Notes: generated from the sequence alone by a model not told the origin. A stretch of DNA of 64,000 nucleotides from Cyanosarcina radialis HA8281-LM2 (GCA_019359615.1 JAHHHA010000027.1:1-64000); one strand, 5' to 3'; positions 50,774-59,841 are shown, counted from the first letter of the stretch. Program-made: numbers and translations.

Positions 50774-53269
50774 CTATTGACGAATTGGCTGCTGGAAACC
50801 CAAACAATTGGCTGGTGCTCCTATCGATCCAACAGGGACAAAATCGTAACCAGTATTAGAAGAAAACGGATAATCGGGAGGGGTTTTACAAACTTGGACT
50901 AAAGTAGATTTTTCTGTCGATTCGCCATTAAAAAATTGAAAATTTCCAGACGTGCCGTTAAAACTTCCTGCAATCAGGGCATCTTTCACACTTTCGCGGG
51001 TGGGATTGCTATCGCGTTTGATGGCATCAGTTAAAGCCTGCATTCCGTTGTAAGAAGTAGCAGTAGCCCAATTAACTGGCGCACCCCAAAGATTTTTAGA
51101 ATCGATCGAAAAGTTGGAAGCACTGACAGGATCGGCGATATGCCAAGAAACAACTAACACCATCCCTACCGCTGCACTGCGAGCGTTTTGTAAAGTATCG
51201 AAGCTATATAAAGTGGCAATATCGCCTAGTGCGTTTAGTTGAGGGTACTTATCCTGTTTGACTTGCAGAACGTTCCAAGCTTGACCTCGATATTTATAGG
51301 TGGGGAATAAAACGACTACTTCTGCACCTTTATCGCTAACTGTCTGCAAGCTGCGATCGGGGCTAAAGTTAGTTGATGAGAGATCGATCGAATCTACCAC
51401 TTCACCTCCTTGAGAAGCTAGCTTATTAGCAAATTGCGCTCTCAAATCTTCGCTATAAGGAATGCCTCTAACAAAGAAAATCGCAGCTTTTTTCCTTTGA
51501 AAGTTATTGAGCATATAAGAAGCTAACTGCTGGGCGGCGAGTTCGCCTTTAATATTAGTTCTAAAAATGTAGGGGCGATCGGCAGCAGTAAGCTGGTTGG
51601 TGATGCTTATGGGGGTAATGAATACCATTTTTTCCGCATTATATATTTTAGCCGCTGCCATACTTACAGGACTACTATTGTGACCGATAACCGCCAAAAT
51701 TTCCGATCTTTTAACTAATTGGTTGGCAATTCGTTCGGCAGTTTTAGGATCGTCATCGTCGTCAATAATTTCTAATTTCAACTTGAGATTGTTAATTCCT
51801 CCTCCATCGTTAACTTCCGTTTGAGCTTGAGCGAATCCCCTCAGCATTTCTAAGGCTCTATAATTAGAGTCTGGAGTAATCGGAACGGTAGCAGCAATGA
51901 CATAGGCTTTGTCGTTCCCAATTTTGGCGTTATTTAAATAAATGCGAGTTTCAGGGGCATTAGGATTCTTCTGAAGTGCTAGCTCGAATTGCTTGACAGC
52001 TTCGGGGAAGTTTCCTTGCTTAAACGATTGAATTCCTGCTGCTTTTAAATTGGTGAATTCTTCAGTCTGATTGGGATTTTCGTTTTCAATTAAAACGCGA
52101 TCGCCAACACTGACGCGATCGGCGATCGGATCGACACCAGTTTGGCACGATCGCAACCCCACAACCGTTCCCAAAATCCCTAAAGCTAACACTCCAGCAC
52201 CGACGATGCCAGCTAAGATCTTTTTACGAGGCAAGGGTAATTTGGTGGCGGTTTGTTGACCGAAAGAGTTGGGCTGAGGCGGTAAAGAAGCTAAAGATGA
52301 TGCCGCTAGAGTTTCTAGAACTTCTCGCGCTGAGATAAACCGCTCGTGGGGATTTTCTAACAGCATTCGGTCTAAAATATTAGCCAAGCGATCGTTAACT
52401 TGAGCTTCCGATCGCCAGTTCCACCGATTGGCATAGGTATCGAAAAGATATTGGGGCGGCTTGCCCGTCAGTAAATGCACGCACGTCACTGCCAAAGCAT
52501 AGAGATCTGAAGAAGGAAAAACGGCTCGACACTGCCTTTGTTCTGGGGGCGCGTATTCTGGGGTGAAAATCCCCGTTAAACTTTGAAACGGCTGAACGGT
52601 ACTCGCACTCGGATTGCCAGAACCCGTAATCGTCACTTGCTTGACAGCCCCAAAATCTATCAGGTAGAGAGAACCATCGCGATCGCGCATGATGTTAGAT
52701 GGTTTGATATCCCGATGGATCGAGCCGCGATTGTGAACGAACTCTAGGATTTCCAGCACTTCTTTGAGCACTTTGACGGTTTCAGCTTCAGATAGCGGGC
52801 CTTTTTCCTCTACTTCTTGCTGTAAATTGCGACCGTCAATATATTCTTGTACTAAGTAAAAAAACTTCTGGGGGAGTGGGGCATTCCAAGGGGGAGCGGT
52901 GAATTCTAAAAAGGCAAAAAATTGCGGAATTTTGGGATGATTGCCCAAATCTTCCAGAACTTCAGCTTCGCGATGGAATAACCTCGTGGCCGTGTCTAAT
53001 TGCTCCGCACTCAAACTCGGATGGGGTTGAAACTGTTTGACAACGCACCGCCTAAAAGTAGGAGTGCGGCGATCGCAAGCTAAAAATGCTGCTCCAAACC
53101 CTCCTCGGCGCAGCAATTGCAGCGGTAAATAGCGACCGTCTAAAATCAGCGGCATCCCGCAAGAGATGCAATATTTTTGCGATACTGTCTTCAAAATGGA
53201 AGTGTCGTCTAGATCGCCGAAAGAATTAGCTGGTTTTGGGCAACTAGGACGGGTACAGTAAATTTGCAT
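50774..53269 (-). CDS. Membrane Ser/Thr kinase fused to an ABC-type substrate-binding domain
   Basis: 831 residues in five parts. A zinc ribbon with four cysteines (5, 10, 34, 37). A kinase domain, about 45-320: glycine loop RRGGFGAAF (54-62), Lys78, catalytic HRDIKPSN (Asp187) and DFG 205-207. A membrane segment at 351-372. A TPR-like unit (SFKQGNFPEAVKQFELALQK, about 410-440). A C-terminal Leu/Ile/Val-binding-like periplasmic domain (about 450-831; VIGHNSSPVSMAAAKIYNAE). The kinase should face the cytoplasm and the binding domain the periplasm, forming a one-piece ligand-sensing kinase. Known in cyanobacteria, ligand unknown. Divergent from the TnpB element. Confidence 0.93.
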   Translation of the reverse strand: MQIYCTRPSCPKPANSFGDLDDTSILKTVSQKYCISCGMPLILDGRYLPLQLLRRGGFGAAFLACDRRTPTFRRCVVKQFQPHPSLSAEQLDTATRLFHREAEVLEDLGNHPKIPQFFAFLEFTAPPWNAPLPQKFFYLVQEYIDGRNLQQEVEEKGPLSEAETVKVLKEVLEILEFVHNRGSIHRDIKPSNIMRDRDGSLYLIDFGAVKQVTITGSGNPSASTVQPFQSLTGIFTPEYAPPEQRQCRAVFPSSDLYALAVTCVHLLTGKPPQYLFDTYANRWNWRSEAQVNDRLANILDRMLLENPHERFISAREVLETLAASSLASLPPQPNSFGQQTATKLPLPRKKILAGIVGAGVLALGILGTVVGLRSCQTGVDPIADRVSVGDRVLIENENPNQTEEFTNLKAAGIQSFKQGNFPEAVKQFELALQKNPNAPETRIYLNNAKIGNDKAYVIAATVPITPDSNYRALEMLRGFAQAQTEVNDGGGINNLKLKLEIIDDDDDPKTAERIANQLVKRSEILAVIGHNSSPVSMAAAKIYNAEKMVFITPISITNQLTAADRPYIFRTNIKGELAAQQLASYMLNNFQRKKAAIFFVRGIPYSEDLRAQFANKLASQGGEVVDSIDLSSTNFSPDRSLQTVSDKGAEVVVLFPTYKYRGQAWNVLQVKQDKYPQLNALGDIATLYSFDTLQNARSAAVGMVLVVSWHIADPVSASNFSIDSKNLWGAPVNWATATSYNGMQALTDAIKRDSNPTRESVKDALIAGSFNGTSGNFQFFNGESTEKSTLVQVCKTPPDYPFSSNTGYDFVPVGSIGAPANCLGFQQPIRQ

Positions 53270-53550
53270 ATAAAGGGAGGGTAAGAGGGAAAGAGAACCT
53301 CAAATGCTATCTCTCTCCTGTATAACATTAGACCCGTGGCAAAAAGCTACCAACAGCGATCGCCTGCCGCCACTGTCAGAGCCATAGGGGCGATCGAACT
53401 AACAGCATCGACATTGACTTTTCGATCGCCTATCTGCCAATCGGCTCCCAACCTCCTCGATATTTTAACTAGTGAGGGGTTCGATGCCCCGAAAATCGAC
53501 ATACTATCTACTGGCTCTAACAGAAGATGCAAATCTGTTAGAATATTGAT

Positions 53551-54798
53551 ATGTTGAACTTGACCTACAGCTACCGAATCTATCCAAGCCTTGACCAAGA
53601 AGCACGAATGCTTGACTGGCTGGAGCAATGCCGTCGCGTGTATAACTACGCATTGGCAGAGCGTAAGGACTGGATCGATTCGCGTAAATGTCCGGTCAAC
53701 GCTTGCAGCATCAGGCAGGAATATATCATCCTTGCTGACGTACCCTACCCAGACTACTACAAACAGCAAAACGCGCTGACCAAAGCGAAAGAGGAGATTC
53801 CAGAACTGAAAGCAGTTCACTCTCAGGTCTTGCAAGATGCTTTGAAGCGACTCGATAAGTCGTTCAAGTTCATGCAAGAGAGAGGATTTGGCTTCCCTCG
53901 ATTCAAAAAGTTTGGTCAGTACCGCTCGTTTGTCTTTCCGCAGTTCAAATCGAATCCGGTCAATGGATTTGAAATCAAACTGCCGAAAATTGGAGCTATG
54001 CCCATCAACCTGCATCGACCTATCCCTGAAGGGTTTGAGGTCAAACAGGTGCGTGTGGTGTTCAAGCCGTCTGGATGGTACGCTCAACTGATTTTGCAAG
54101 CCGATATTTCCGTTCCTGAACCAATGCCACAAGGGGAACCCATTGGGATTGATTTGGGGCTGGAAAAGTTCTTGGCTCTATCGACCGGGGAACTGGTAGA
54201 ACGCCCTCGCTTTTTCGTGGATTTGCAAAGCAAGCTTCGATGGCTGCAACGTAAATTGAGAAACAAGAAAAAGGGTTCTGCTAACTACCGAAAGATTCAA
54301 GCCAAGATTCGCAAACTGCATGAATACATTCACAACGTTCGTCGTGAGTTTCACTTTGAGATAGCCCACAAGCTTTGCGATCGTGCCGGAATGATTTTTG
54401 CTGAGGATTTGAACCTCAAAATGACCAGTCGCGGGATGTTGGCAAAGCATTGCCTGGATGCCGCATGGGGTAGCTTCCTGGATATCCTCAAATGGGTCTG
54501 CTGGAAGCGGGGGGGGTACTTTGCCAAAGTTGACCCCAACGGGACAAGCCAAACTTGCCCCCAATGCGCGGTGCATACTGGGAAGAAGAAACTCAGTGAA
54601 CGGGTGCATCATTGCAGTGAATGTGGATATACAACTGACCGAGATGTTGCGGCCGCTCAAGTGGTGATGCAACGCGGTCTTCTCTTTGTAGCCGATGGAC
54701 AGTCGGTAATACTGCCTGTGGAGGAAGGTTGCGTGTCGACCCCGATGAAGCAGGAAAGCCCTTCTGTGAGGAAGGGAAGCCAGCGCCGTACCTCATAG
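53551..54798 (+). CDS. tnpB: RNA-guided nuclease TnpB
   Basis: A 415-residue TnpB, the ancestor-type of Cas12. The wedge and REC parts begin MLNLTYSYRIYPSLDQEARM. The split RuvC triad appears complete: Asp201 in GIDLGLEKF, Glu285 in FAEDLNLK, and Asp365 in TDRDVAAAQV (the usual DxN is DxA here, common in this cyanobacterial group). The zinc finger is CPQC (336, 339) and CSEC (355, 358). The C-terminal 40 residues lie in sequence that also encodes the guide RNA. Length and residues suggest an active enzyme. Start at ATG 53551. Confidence 0.95.
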   Translation: MLNLTYSYRIYPSLDQEARMLDWLEQCRRVYNYALAERKDWIDSRKCPVNACSIRQEYIILADVPYPDYYKQQNALTKAKEEIPELKAVHSQVLQDALKRLDKSFKFMQERGFGFPRFKKFGQYRSFVFPQFKSNPVNGFEIKLPKIGAMPINLHRPIPEGFEVKQVRVVFKPSGWYAQLILQADISVPEPMPQGEPIGIDLGLEKFLALSTGELVERPRFFVDLQSKLRWLQRKLRNKKKGSANYRKIQAKIRKLHEYIHNVRREFHFEIAHKLCDRAGMIFAEDLNLKMTSRGMLAKHCLDAAWGSFLDILKWVCWKRGGYFAKVDPNGTSQTCPQCAVHTGKKKLSERVHHCSECGYTTDRDVAAAQVVMQRGLLFVADGQSVILPVEEGCVSTPMKQESPSVRKGSQRRTS

Positions 54799-54821
54799 GG
54801 TCGGTGTCTGGAGGATGTCAC
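54757..54821 (+). ncRNA. Predicted omega RNA (reRNA) 3' part of the TnpB element
   Basis: In TnpB systems the guide RNA derives from the 3' end of tnpB and the right end, and its guide is the flanking DNA. Here a hairpin CCCTTC / GAAGGG (54759-54764 and 54771-54776) is followed by a GCCGTACCTCATAGGGTCGGTG stretch and ends in GGATGTCAC. The transcript would begin upstream within tnpB. The guide would be the bases after 54821, just before grxC. Extent is inferred from family knowledge. Confidence 0.5.
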
Positions 54822-54856
54822 AATTTAAGAAATGTTACTAAAACTTTGAGGGCGTG

Positions 54857-55117
54857 ATGGCGGCAAAAGTAGAAATTTATACCTGGAGTAGGTGTCCCTT
54901 CTGCATCCGGGCGAAACATTTGCTCGAAGATAAGGGCGTAGAGTTTACTGAATACGGGATAGACGGGGACGAACAGGCAAGAGCTAAGATGGCCAAACGA
55001 GCCAACGGTCGCCGTTCGTTGCCGCAAATTTTCATCGACGAGGAGCATATAGGTGGCTGCGACGACCTCTATGAATTAGAAGCCATGGGCAAGTTGGACG
55101 TACTGTTGAACGCATAA
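54857..55117 (+). CDS. grxC: Glutaredoxin 3
   Basis: An 86-residue glutathione-dependent thiol oxidoreductase with the dithiol active site CPFC (13-16), the cis-proline motif SLPQIFIDEEHIGG and a GGCDDLYELEAMG C-terminal motif. The start may be the GTG at 54854 or the adjacent ATG at 54857. It lies one base from gshB and forms an operon with it, conserved in cyanobacteria. The TnpB element ends only 35 bases upstream, so the promoter may now be supplied from, or disturbed by, the element. Confidence 0.96.
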   Translation: MAAKVEIYTWSRCPFCIRAKHLLEDKGVEFTEYGIDGDEQARAKMAKRANGRRSLPQIFIDEEHIGGCDDLYELEAMGKLDVLLNA

Positions 55118-55118
55118 A

Positions 55119-56096
55119 ATGAAATTTGCTTTTATCATCGACCCCATTCACCTACTAGACCCGACTCACGATACCAGCGTAGCTCTAATGGAAGCCGCCC
55201 AACTGCTGGGACATGAAGTTTGGATAACTCAATCTCATCAATTAAGTATTGTCAACGATCGAGCTTGGGCAATTCTAGAACGGGTTCACCTGACCCCAGT
55301 GCAATTAGTCGCAGGACGTTGGGTGACGGCAAAACCCTGGTATACATTAGGCGATCGCGCGTTGCAACCCCTGGAAGCGATGGATGCCGTTTTCATGCGC
55401 ACCGATCCGCCAGTAGACGTTCCCTATCTCTACACTACTTACATCCTCGACTATATCGATCCGGCTAAAACTCTAGTAGTCAACCATCCCGCTGGACTGC
55501 GATCGGCTAACGAAAAAGTCTACGCCCTTCAGTTTACTGAAGCTATTCCCGAAACTATCGTCACTCAAGAAAAGTCCATTATCCGCGAGTTTGTCGAGCG
55601 GCGTGGCGCAGCGATTCTCAAACCATTAGGAGGGAAAGCTGGAGAAGGAATTTTATATCTAGAAGCTGGCGATCGCAATTTCAATTCTCTGATTGAAGTC
55701 AGCACCGAACGGGGTCGAATGCCAATTATGGTTCAGGCGTATTTACCAGAGGCCAAAGATGGAGATAAGCGAATTATTCTGCTCGACGGCCAACCGATTG
55801 GGGCATTAAATCGACTGCCAACCGGAGATGAATTCCGGGCTAATATGGCAGTCGGCGGCAGAGTAGTAGAGACTGAAATTACCGATCGAGAGTATGAGAT
55901 TTGCCACCAACTAGCACCCAAACTGCTAGCCGATGGCTTATATTTTGTCGGCATTGATGTCATCGGTGGCTATCTGACGGAAGTTAACGTCACCAGCCCG
56001 ACTGGCGTGAGGGAAATTGACAGACTCGATGGCAAGAGTTTGGGAAAACAAGTAATTGAGTGGGCGAGTGAGCGAAGATTAAACCCTATAGGATGA
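55119..56096 (+). CDS. gshB: Glutathione synthetase
   Basis: ATP-grasp ligase that joins glycine to gamma-glutamylcysteine. 325 residues. FAFIIDPIHLLDPTHDTSVA at the start, MRTDPPVDVPYLYTTYILDY, KPLGGKAGEGILYLE (nucleotide loop), MVQAYLPEAKDGDKRIILL and TEVNVTSPTGVREIDRL are clear signatures. It follows grxC by one base. Its product feeds grxC and the glutathione-dependent redox reactions. Confidence 0.97.
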   Translation: MKFAFIIDPIHLLDPTHDTSVALMEAAQLLGHEVWITQSHQLSIVNDRAWAILERVHLTPVQLVAGRWVTAKPWYTLGDRALQPLEAMDAVFMRTDPPVDVPYLYTTYILDYIDPAKTLVVNHPAGLRSANEKVYALQFTEAIPETIVTQEKSIIREFVERRGAAILKPLGGKAGEGILYLEAGDRNFNSLIEVSTERGRMPIMVQAYLPEAKDGDKRIILLDGQPIGALNRLPTGDEFRANMAVGGRVVETEITDREYEICHQLAPKLLADGLYFVGIDVIGGYLTEVNVTSPTGVREIDRLDGKSLGKQVIEWASERRLNPIG

Positions 56097-56148
56097 GAGA
56101 AAAGAAGGTAAGTTGAATTGACTGCCAATAGCGCAGGAATACGCTGCG

Positions 56149-56430
56149 CTATATCTCGATCGACGGCGGCACAATGCCTTTATTAATTAGATTAGCTTCA
56201 ATTCCTTTGAGGAATTTCACATCTTCCTCTGTGAGGGACAGATTACCTAGAGATGGCGATCGAGGCTTCAGGAAGGCGAATGCTTGTCGCACCCGATCGG
56301 GATCGGACTGAATCGGCGAGTCAAAATAGCCGATCGGTTGCTCTCTCCTACTGATGAAGCCGCGGCCCAAAATTGTCGCCAGTGGGTACTTCGTTACACG
56401 ATCGCTTCCCTCTCTACCCTCACCTGACAA
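56149..56430 (-). pseudogene. DUF4336 3'-end fragment (duplicate)
   Basis: The last 60 residues (YFDSPIQSDPDRVRQAF, then LSLTEEDVKFLKGIEANLIN and KGIVPPSIEI) match the end of the complete DUF4336 protein at 59952-61181. The preceding 33 codons (RVTKYPLATILGRGFISRRE) align only weakly with the complete protein. No start domain is present. The complete gene and this fragment are in the same orientation, with the three-gene operon between them. Confidence 0.8.
56153..56322 (-). repeat. Direct repeat R1 flanking the three-gene operon
   Basis: 170 bases that match 59956-60125 (R2) without gaps and with about 18 differences. Both cover the 3' end of DUF4336 genes, in the same orientation. Together they bracket 56323-59955. 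Confidence 0.85.
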
Positions 56431-56500
56431 TCCCCGTACCAGCTATGGCTTGAGGTTTGGAATTATACCAGTTTGCAAAAGTAGCTGGAGATTTAGTTGG

Positions 56501-56530
56501 CACAGATGCTTGCTGTAGCAAGCATCTGTG
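56501..56530. terminator. Perfect 14-bp hairpin after the operon
   Basis: CACAGATGCTTGCT / AGCAAGCATCTGTG with a two-base centre. It lies about 110 bases past the stop of the last gene (56640) of the three-gene operon and may end its transcript, but lacks a clear T-run. Confidence 0.55.
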
Positions 56531-56639
56531 GGATCGGATTTCTCTGCTCAGTTTTGAGAATTGGTATTACTCGATCGCTGGAACTGTCTGGCGATCAAGA
56601 TTGATTTTTCAGAGCGAGAGCTTGTGCGAGACATCAATA

Positions 56640-57569
56640 TTACTGAATTTTCAGACCGACATACCCGATAATTATCTTTCCCGGCCCTAATTCCGTACAA
56701 AAATGCAGCCGCCAAGCTCCTGCACCAGTTATGCGAACGTGTAACGTAAATATGCGTTTTTCCCCATCTGGACAAACAAAAGTTAGCTGCTCTCGAAACT
56801 GCTGAAGTCTTGTCTCGCTCTCCGGTGAAGCTTTACTAGCTAAATTATCTAAGTTAAAAGCTCCATCTATCCAACTTTTACAAGCCTCTTCCAGTTCGGA
56901 TAACTTCTTAATTATTTGCTGTAGTATTAGCTCGCCTCTGCCAATACTTTGCAACTGCTTGCAGACATTTTCACAAAATTCTAAACTAGGAAATAATTCT
57001 TCCTTGCATTTCCAAAGATCTATGCCATCATCAATTTTAAATTTAACGCGATCTCGAATCGTTTCTTTATGTTCTTCTATATGATTAATGCAGCTAGCAT
57101 GAATGACAATTTCAGTTCTAGTTATGATTTGTTCGTCATCATCGATCTCAGTTATTTCCAATTCAATTAAACTGCAATTCCATTGAGAAGAAGATTTGAA
57201 GCTTATTGCCAAAGACTTTAAGATAGAAGCGTAATACAGACCAATAGCTTGTTTCCCATGATAATTGACTTCAATAGCTAAATCGATAATATCTGGTATT
57301 GGAGAATTGTTTCTATCTTGAAGAGTTCTGAGAAAACGTCTAGTTTCTAAATCTACATTGGGATCGTTACGCCATTGAACTACTGTATAGCTTGGCGCGA
57401 GTAATAAGTAATTAAAATCGTTTTTTGTACGAAGTTTTCTTTTTCCACCCGGTGGAAGCTTTATAGCCAATATAGTGTTGATAAATTCCGACATCCATTG
57501 TTTTGCCGTAGGTATATCTTGAGCAAATATTTCAATAGAGAGTTCATTAAAAACTATTTCCAGATCCAT
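56640..57569 (-). CDS. Third protein of the DUF262-AAA operon, unknown
   Basis: A 309-residue soluble protein that I cannot assign. Visible: an N-terminal mixed region (MDLEIVFNELSIEIFAQDIP; then KQWMSEFINTILAIKLPPGG), an acidic beta-rich middle (LIELEITEIDDDEQIITRTE), helices (LQQIIKKLSELEEACKSW), and a C-terminal IFTLHVRITGAGAWRLHF then GPGKIIIGYVGLKIQ, a strand pattern seen in several small bacterial proteins whose domains I cannot name. It starts two bases after the AAA gene stop, so it is co-translated. Likely an effector or adaptor of the operon (inference from position). Confidence 0.7.
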   Translation of the reverse strand: MDLEIVFNELSIEIFAQDIPTAKQWMSEFINTILAIKLPPGGKRKLRTKNDFNYLLLAPSYTVVQWRNDPNVDLETRRFLRTLQDRNNSPIPDIIDLAIEVNYHGKQAIGLYYASILKSLAISFKSSSQWNCSLIELEITEIDDDEQIITRTEIVIHASCINHIEEHKETIRDRVKFKIDDGIDLWKCKEELFPSLEFCENVCKQLQSIGRGELILQQIIKKLSELEEACKSWIDGAFNLDNLASKASPESETRLQQFREQLTFVCPDGEKRIFTLHVRITGAGAWRLHFCTELGPGKIIIGYVGLKIQ

Positions 57570-57571
57570 AT

Positions 57572-58717
57572 TTATTCTGTTACTGGTTCTAATAAAGCCT
57601 CCAAATTTTTATCCCATTCATCAAAAAATCCATCAGGCCATCGATCGATTCTTCCATGACGATTGATATGTGGTGAAATTACTTCAGTAACAAGTTGTTC
57701 TTCTTTTTCCACGCGCTGGAAGTAATACAAACCAACATCTTCAGGTTTAATTTTACCGTCATGAACGGCTAAACGAATTCCGTTTAAAACATGATCGCTA
57801 TGTGTTTCTACTACAATTTGTACGCCGCAACTAGCAGCAAGTGCCAACAACTCTCCGATCTTAGACTGTCCTTTTGGGTGAAGATGAGCTTCTGGATTTT
57901 CTAGAAGAATTAACGTGTCGGGTTCCGATGATAAAACAGCCACAATAATTGGTAATGTGTAGCTAATCCCAAACCCAACATTGGTAGCGCGATAAGGTTT
58001 ACTATCTCCATATGAATATTGCATACTTACTAAATCGACCTCTGGTTTCGGAGCTACTTTAAAGCGCGTACCTGGGCTAATTTCTCCCATCCATGCTTCT
58101 ACTTGGTCTATTAAATCATAGGATTTAGTTTCTGGGTCACTAAAGGCTTGCTTCGATGTCTTCACATTAGGATGACTAAGTTTACTATTAGGAATATTTT
58201 TATACTCATTCAATGAAAGAAAGTGTGCCGTATATTCACCTTTTGTTCCAATTTCTTTCATTTGTATTACTGAAAATTCAGACATATTGTAAGACGTGCG
58301 CGAACCAATTCTTTCTGCTTGAAGATAATGAAATTTATTACTAAAAAGGCTAGATACATACACTTTAGGATCTACAGGTTCAGAATTAAGATTCAATACG
58401 TCTAATTCTTGGTCATACTTAAAACGCCATATTCCCTTTATGCCATTTTCCCAAACAATATCAAAACCGATTAAGTCTTCTTTTGCATCTTCAAAAAGAG
58501 CGTCTTGAGCGGTACCAATGTTAACTAAGTTGCCATTAAGAGCTAAACCAGTCTTTGACAATAGATCTTGTTGATAAGATTGTCGGAGAAGCGATAAAGA
58601 TTGTAAAATAGATGATTTACCACTACTATTAAGTCCAGACAGTAAAGTTAAAGGACGAAATTCAAGTAACTGGTTTTCAAAAGGCTTGAAGTTGATTAAA
58701 CGTAACGAAGTAATCAT
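57572..58717 (-). CDS. AAA ATPase with DUF3696-like C-terminus
   Basis: A 381-residue ABC/SMC-type ATPase. Walker A is GLNSSGKS (28-35) in SLRLINFKPFENQLLEFR context; Walker B and the following motif are LILLENPEAHLHP (269-281), the OLD/RecF-like type, and VVETHSDHVLNGIRL is the H-loop. The C-terminal RIDRWPDGFFDEWDKN (about 356-371) is the DUF3696 signature. Its ATG overlaps the stop of the DUF262 gene by four bases (ATGA). DUF3696 ATPases are often found next to DUF262 proteins (recall). Probably an ATP-driven sensor or clamp in a defence complex. Confidence 0.88.
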   Translation of the reverse strand: MITSLRLINFKPFENQLLEFRPLTLLSGLNSSGKSSILQSLSLLRQSYQQDLLSKTGLALNGNLVNIGTAQDALFEDAKEDLIGFDIVWENGIKGIWRFKYDQELDVLNLNSEPVDPKVYVSSLFSNKFHYLQAERIGSRTSYNMSEFSVIQMKEIGTKGEYTAHFLSLNEYKNIPNSKLSHPNVKTSKQAFSDPETKSYDLIDQVEAWMGEISPGTRFKVAPKPEVDLVSMQYSYGDSKPYRATNVGFGISYTLPIIVAVLSSEPDTLILLENPEAHLHPKGQSKIGELLALAASCGVQIVVETHSDHVLNGIRLAVHDGKIKPEDVGLYYFQRVEKEEQLVTEVISPHINRHGRIDRWPDGFFDEWDKNLEALLEPVTE

Positions 58718-59841
58718 AATAGTACTTCTTTAATAATTTTTTCAATAATACTAAATCTATACTCAACCTTTTCTGCGGCTTGAGATATAGACTTAAAAAA
58801 GGATTCATCGTTATCTACATGGCAAATAAATCTGTGGAGTAGATCCTGTTTTCGTTCTTTCAATAAATCAATTTCCTGTTCGCTTAGATTGCTTAAACTA
58901 ACAGACCATGTTTCAAATAGCGACTTATTTATTGGTTGTTGTTTTCTACTCTTTGCGGATATCTTGCGAAAAGCCTTTTCCCCAAACAGATCGAAAGCTG
59001 CTAGCATAATTTTCTTAAAAACGTTTTCAAATTGATTCAATTCTATTTCTGATAAATTATTTGCCTTTGACAAGGCTTGAGTTAAAAACAAGTCCCTGGT
59101 TCCATCTTTATAATGTTTATAATTTGTCAATTTGAAAGCTAGAAAACCAAGAATAAACTCTTGATCTTCCATACGCATTTTTCTTGATTGACCTAGCTTG
59201 ACAACTTGCTTAAATTCTGGAGATACAGCAAGTTTAGTTAATAACTTTGTGGCTTTGCCAGGGTTTAAAGCATGACGTAATTCTTGATTAGAAAGAGGCT
59301 CACCACCTGTATTAATTCGCTTAAAAATATTGTATTTAACTTCAGGAGGTGTCCCCTTTTCAATGAGATAAACTGTTACTTGTGTCTCTTCTATACGACG
59401 CTGATATCTACGCTCCAACTCGTTGTATGTTTTACCCTCAAGATGAGTAAGATATTCTAGTCCGCTCAACTTAAGTTCTTTGTCATTAACAAACTGTTTT
59501 AAAGCAAATAACCTTTGGATTCCATCTACAACCAGCCATCTATCTTCATCAGTTGCATCTATATAGAAAGCTGGTAATGGAATCCGAATAATAATAGACT
59601 CGATCAAACGACTTTTGGCATCATCCTTCCATACGTTTGCATGACGCTGAAAATCAGGTGCTAGATCGAGTTCTTCTTTATTAATTCGTCTAAGTAATTG
59701 TTCGATTGTTGGCTCTCTAGTAACAATATTGATTTTTTCTGGATCGTATATCAATCGATCTTTCTCGTATGGCTCATAATCGTTATCTTCTTCACTTAAA
59801 TCATTTTCTAATACAGGATTTAAATCTATTAGCTCAGTCAT
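58714..59841 (-). CDS. DUF262 (ParB/GmrSD-like) protein
   Basis: A 375-residue protein with an acidic N-terminal tail (LSEEDNDYEPYEKD), followed by the DUF262 domain: PTIEQLLRRINKEELDLAPDFQR (about 44-66), VVDGIQRLFAL (Asp106-Arg110; the usual DGQQR with Ile in place of the first Gln), and FKRINTGGEPLSNQELRHAL (about 173-192). The C-terminal part is helical (FENVFKKIMLAAFDLFG). DUF262 occurs in the GmrSD type IV restriction nuclease and related defence genes, as an NTP-dependent endonuclease module. It lacks the DUF1524 HNH partner domain. Confidence 0.85.
   Translation of the reverse strand: MTELIDLNPVLENDLSEEDNDYEPYEKDRLIYDPEKINIVTREPTIEQLLRRINKEELDLAPDFQRHANVWKDDAKSRLIESIIIRIPLPAFYIDATDEDRWLVVDGIQRLFALKQFVNDKELKLSGLEYLTHLEGKTYNELERRYQRRIEETQVTVYLIEKGTPPEVKYNIFKRINTGGEPLSNQELRHALNPGKATKLLTKLAVSPEFKQVVKLGQSRKMRMEDQEFILGFLAFKLTNYKHYKDGTRDLFLTQALSKANNLSEIELNQFENVFKKIMLAAFDLFGEKAFRKISAKSRKQQPINKSLFETWSVSLSNLSEQEIDLLKERKQDLLHRFICHVDNDESFFKSISQAAEKVEYRFSIIEKIIKEVLL

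Larger units (their letters stand above)
53517..54821 (+). mobile_element. IS200/IS605-type element with tnpB only
   Basis: The proposed left part is a perfect hairpin CTAACAG / CTGTTAG (53517-53523 and 53535-53541), followed by tnpB, then a structured right end finishing near GGATGTCAC (54821). No tnpA is present. The element sits just upstream of grxC. A truncated relative lies at 16012-16080. The outer edges are estimated, not proven. Confidence 0.7.

Noticed and set aside
53347..54132. Long minus-strand open frame opposite tnpB
   Set aside because: Most of it is antisense to an intact TnpB with clear catalytic motifs. Only the end (53347-53500, reading SLVKISRRLGADWQIGDRKV) lies outside tnpB and could be a gene fragment, but I could not identify it.
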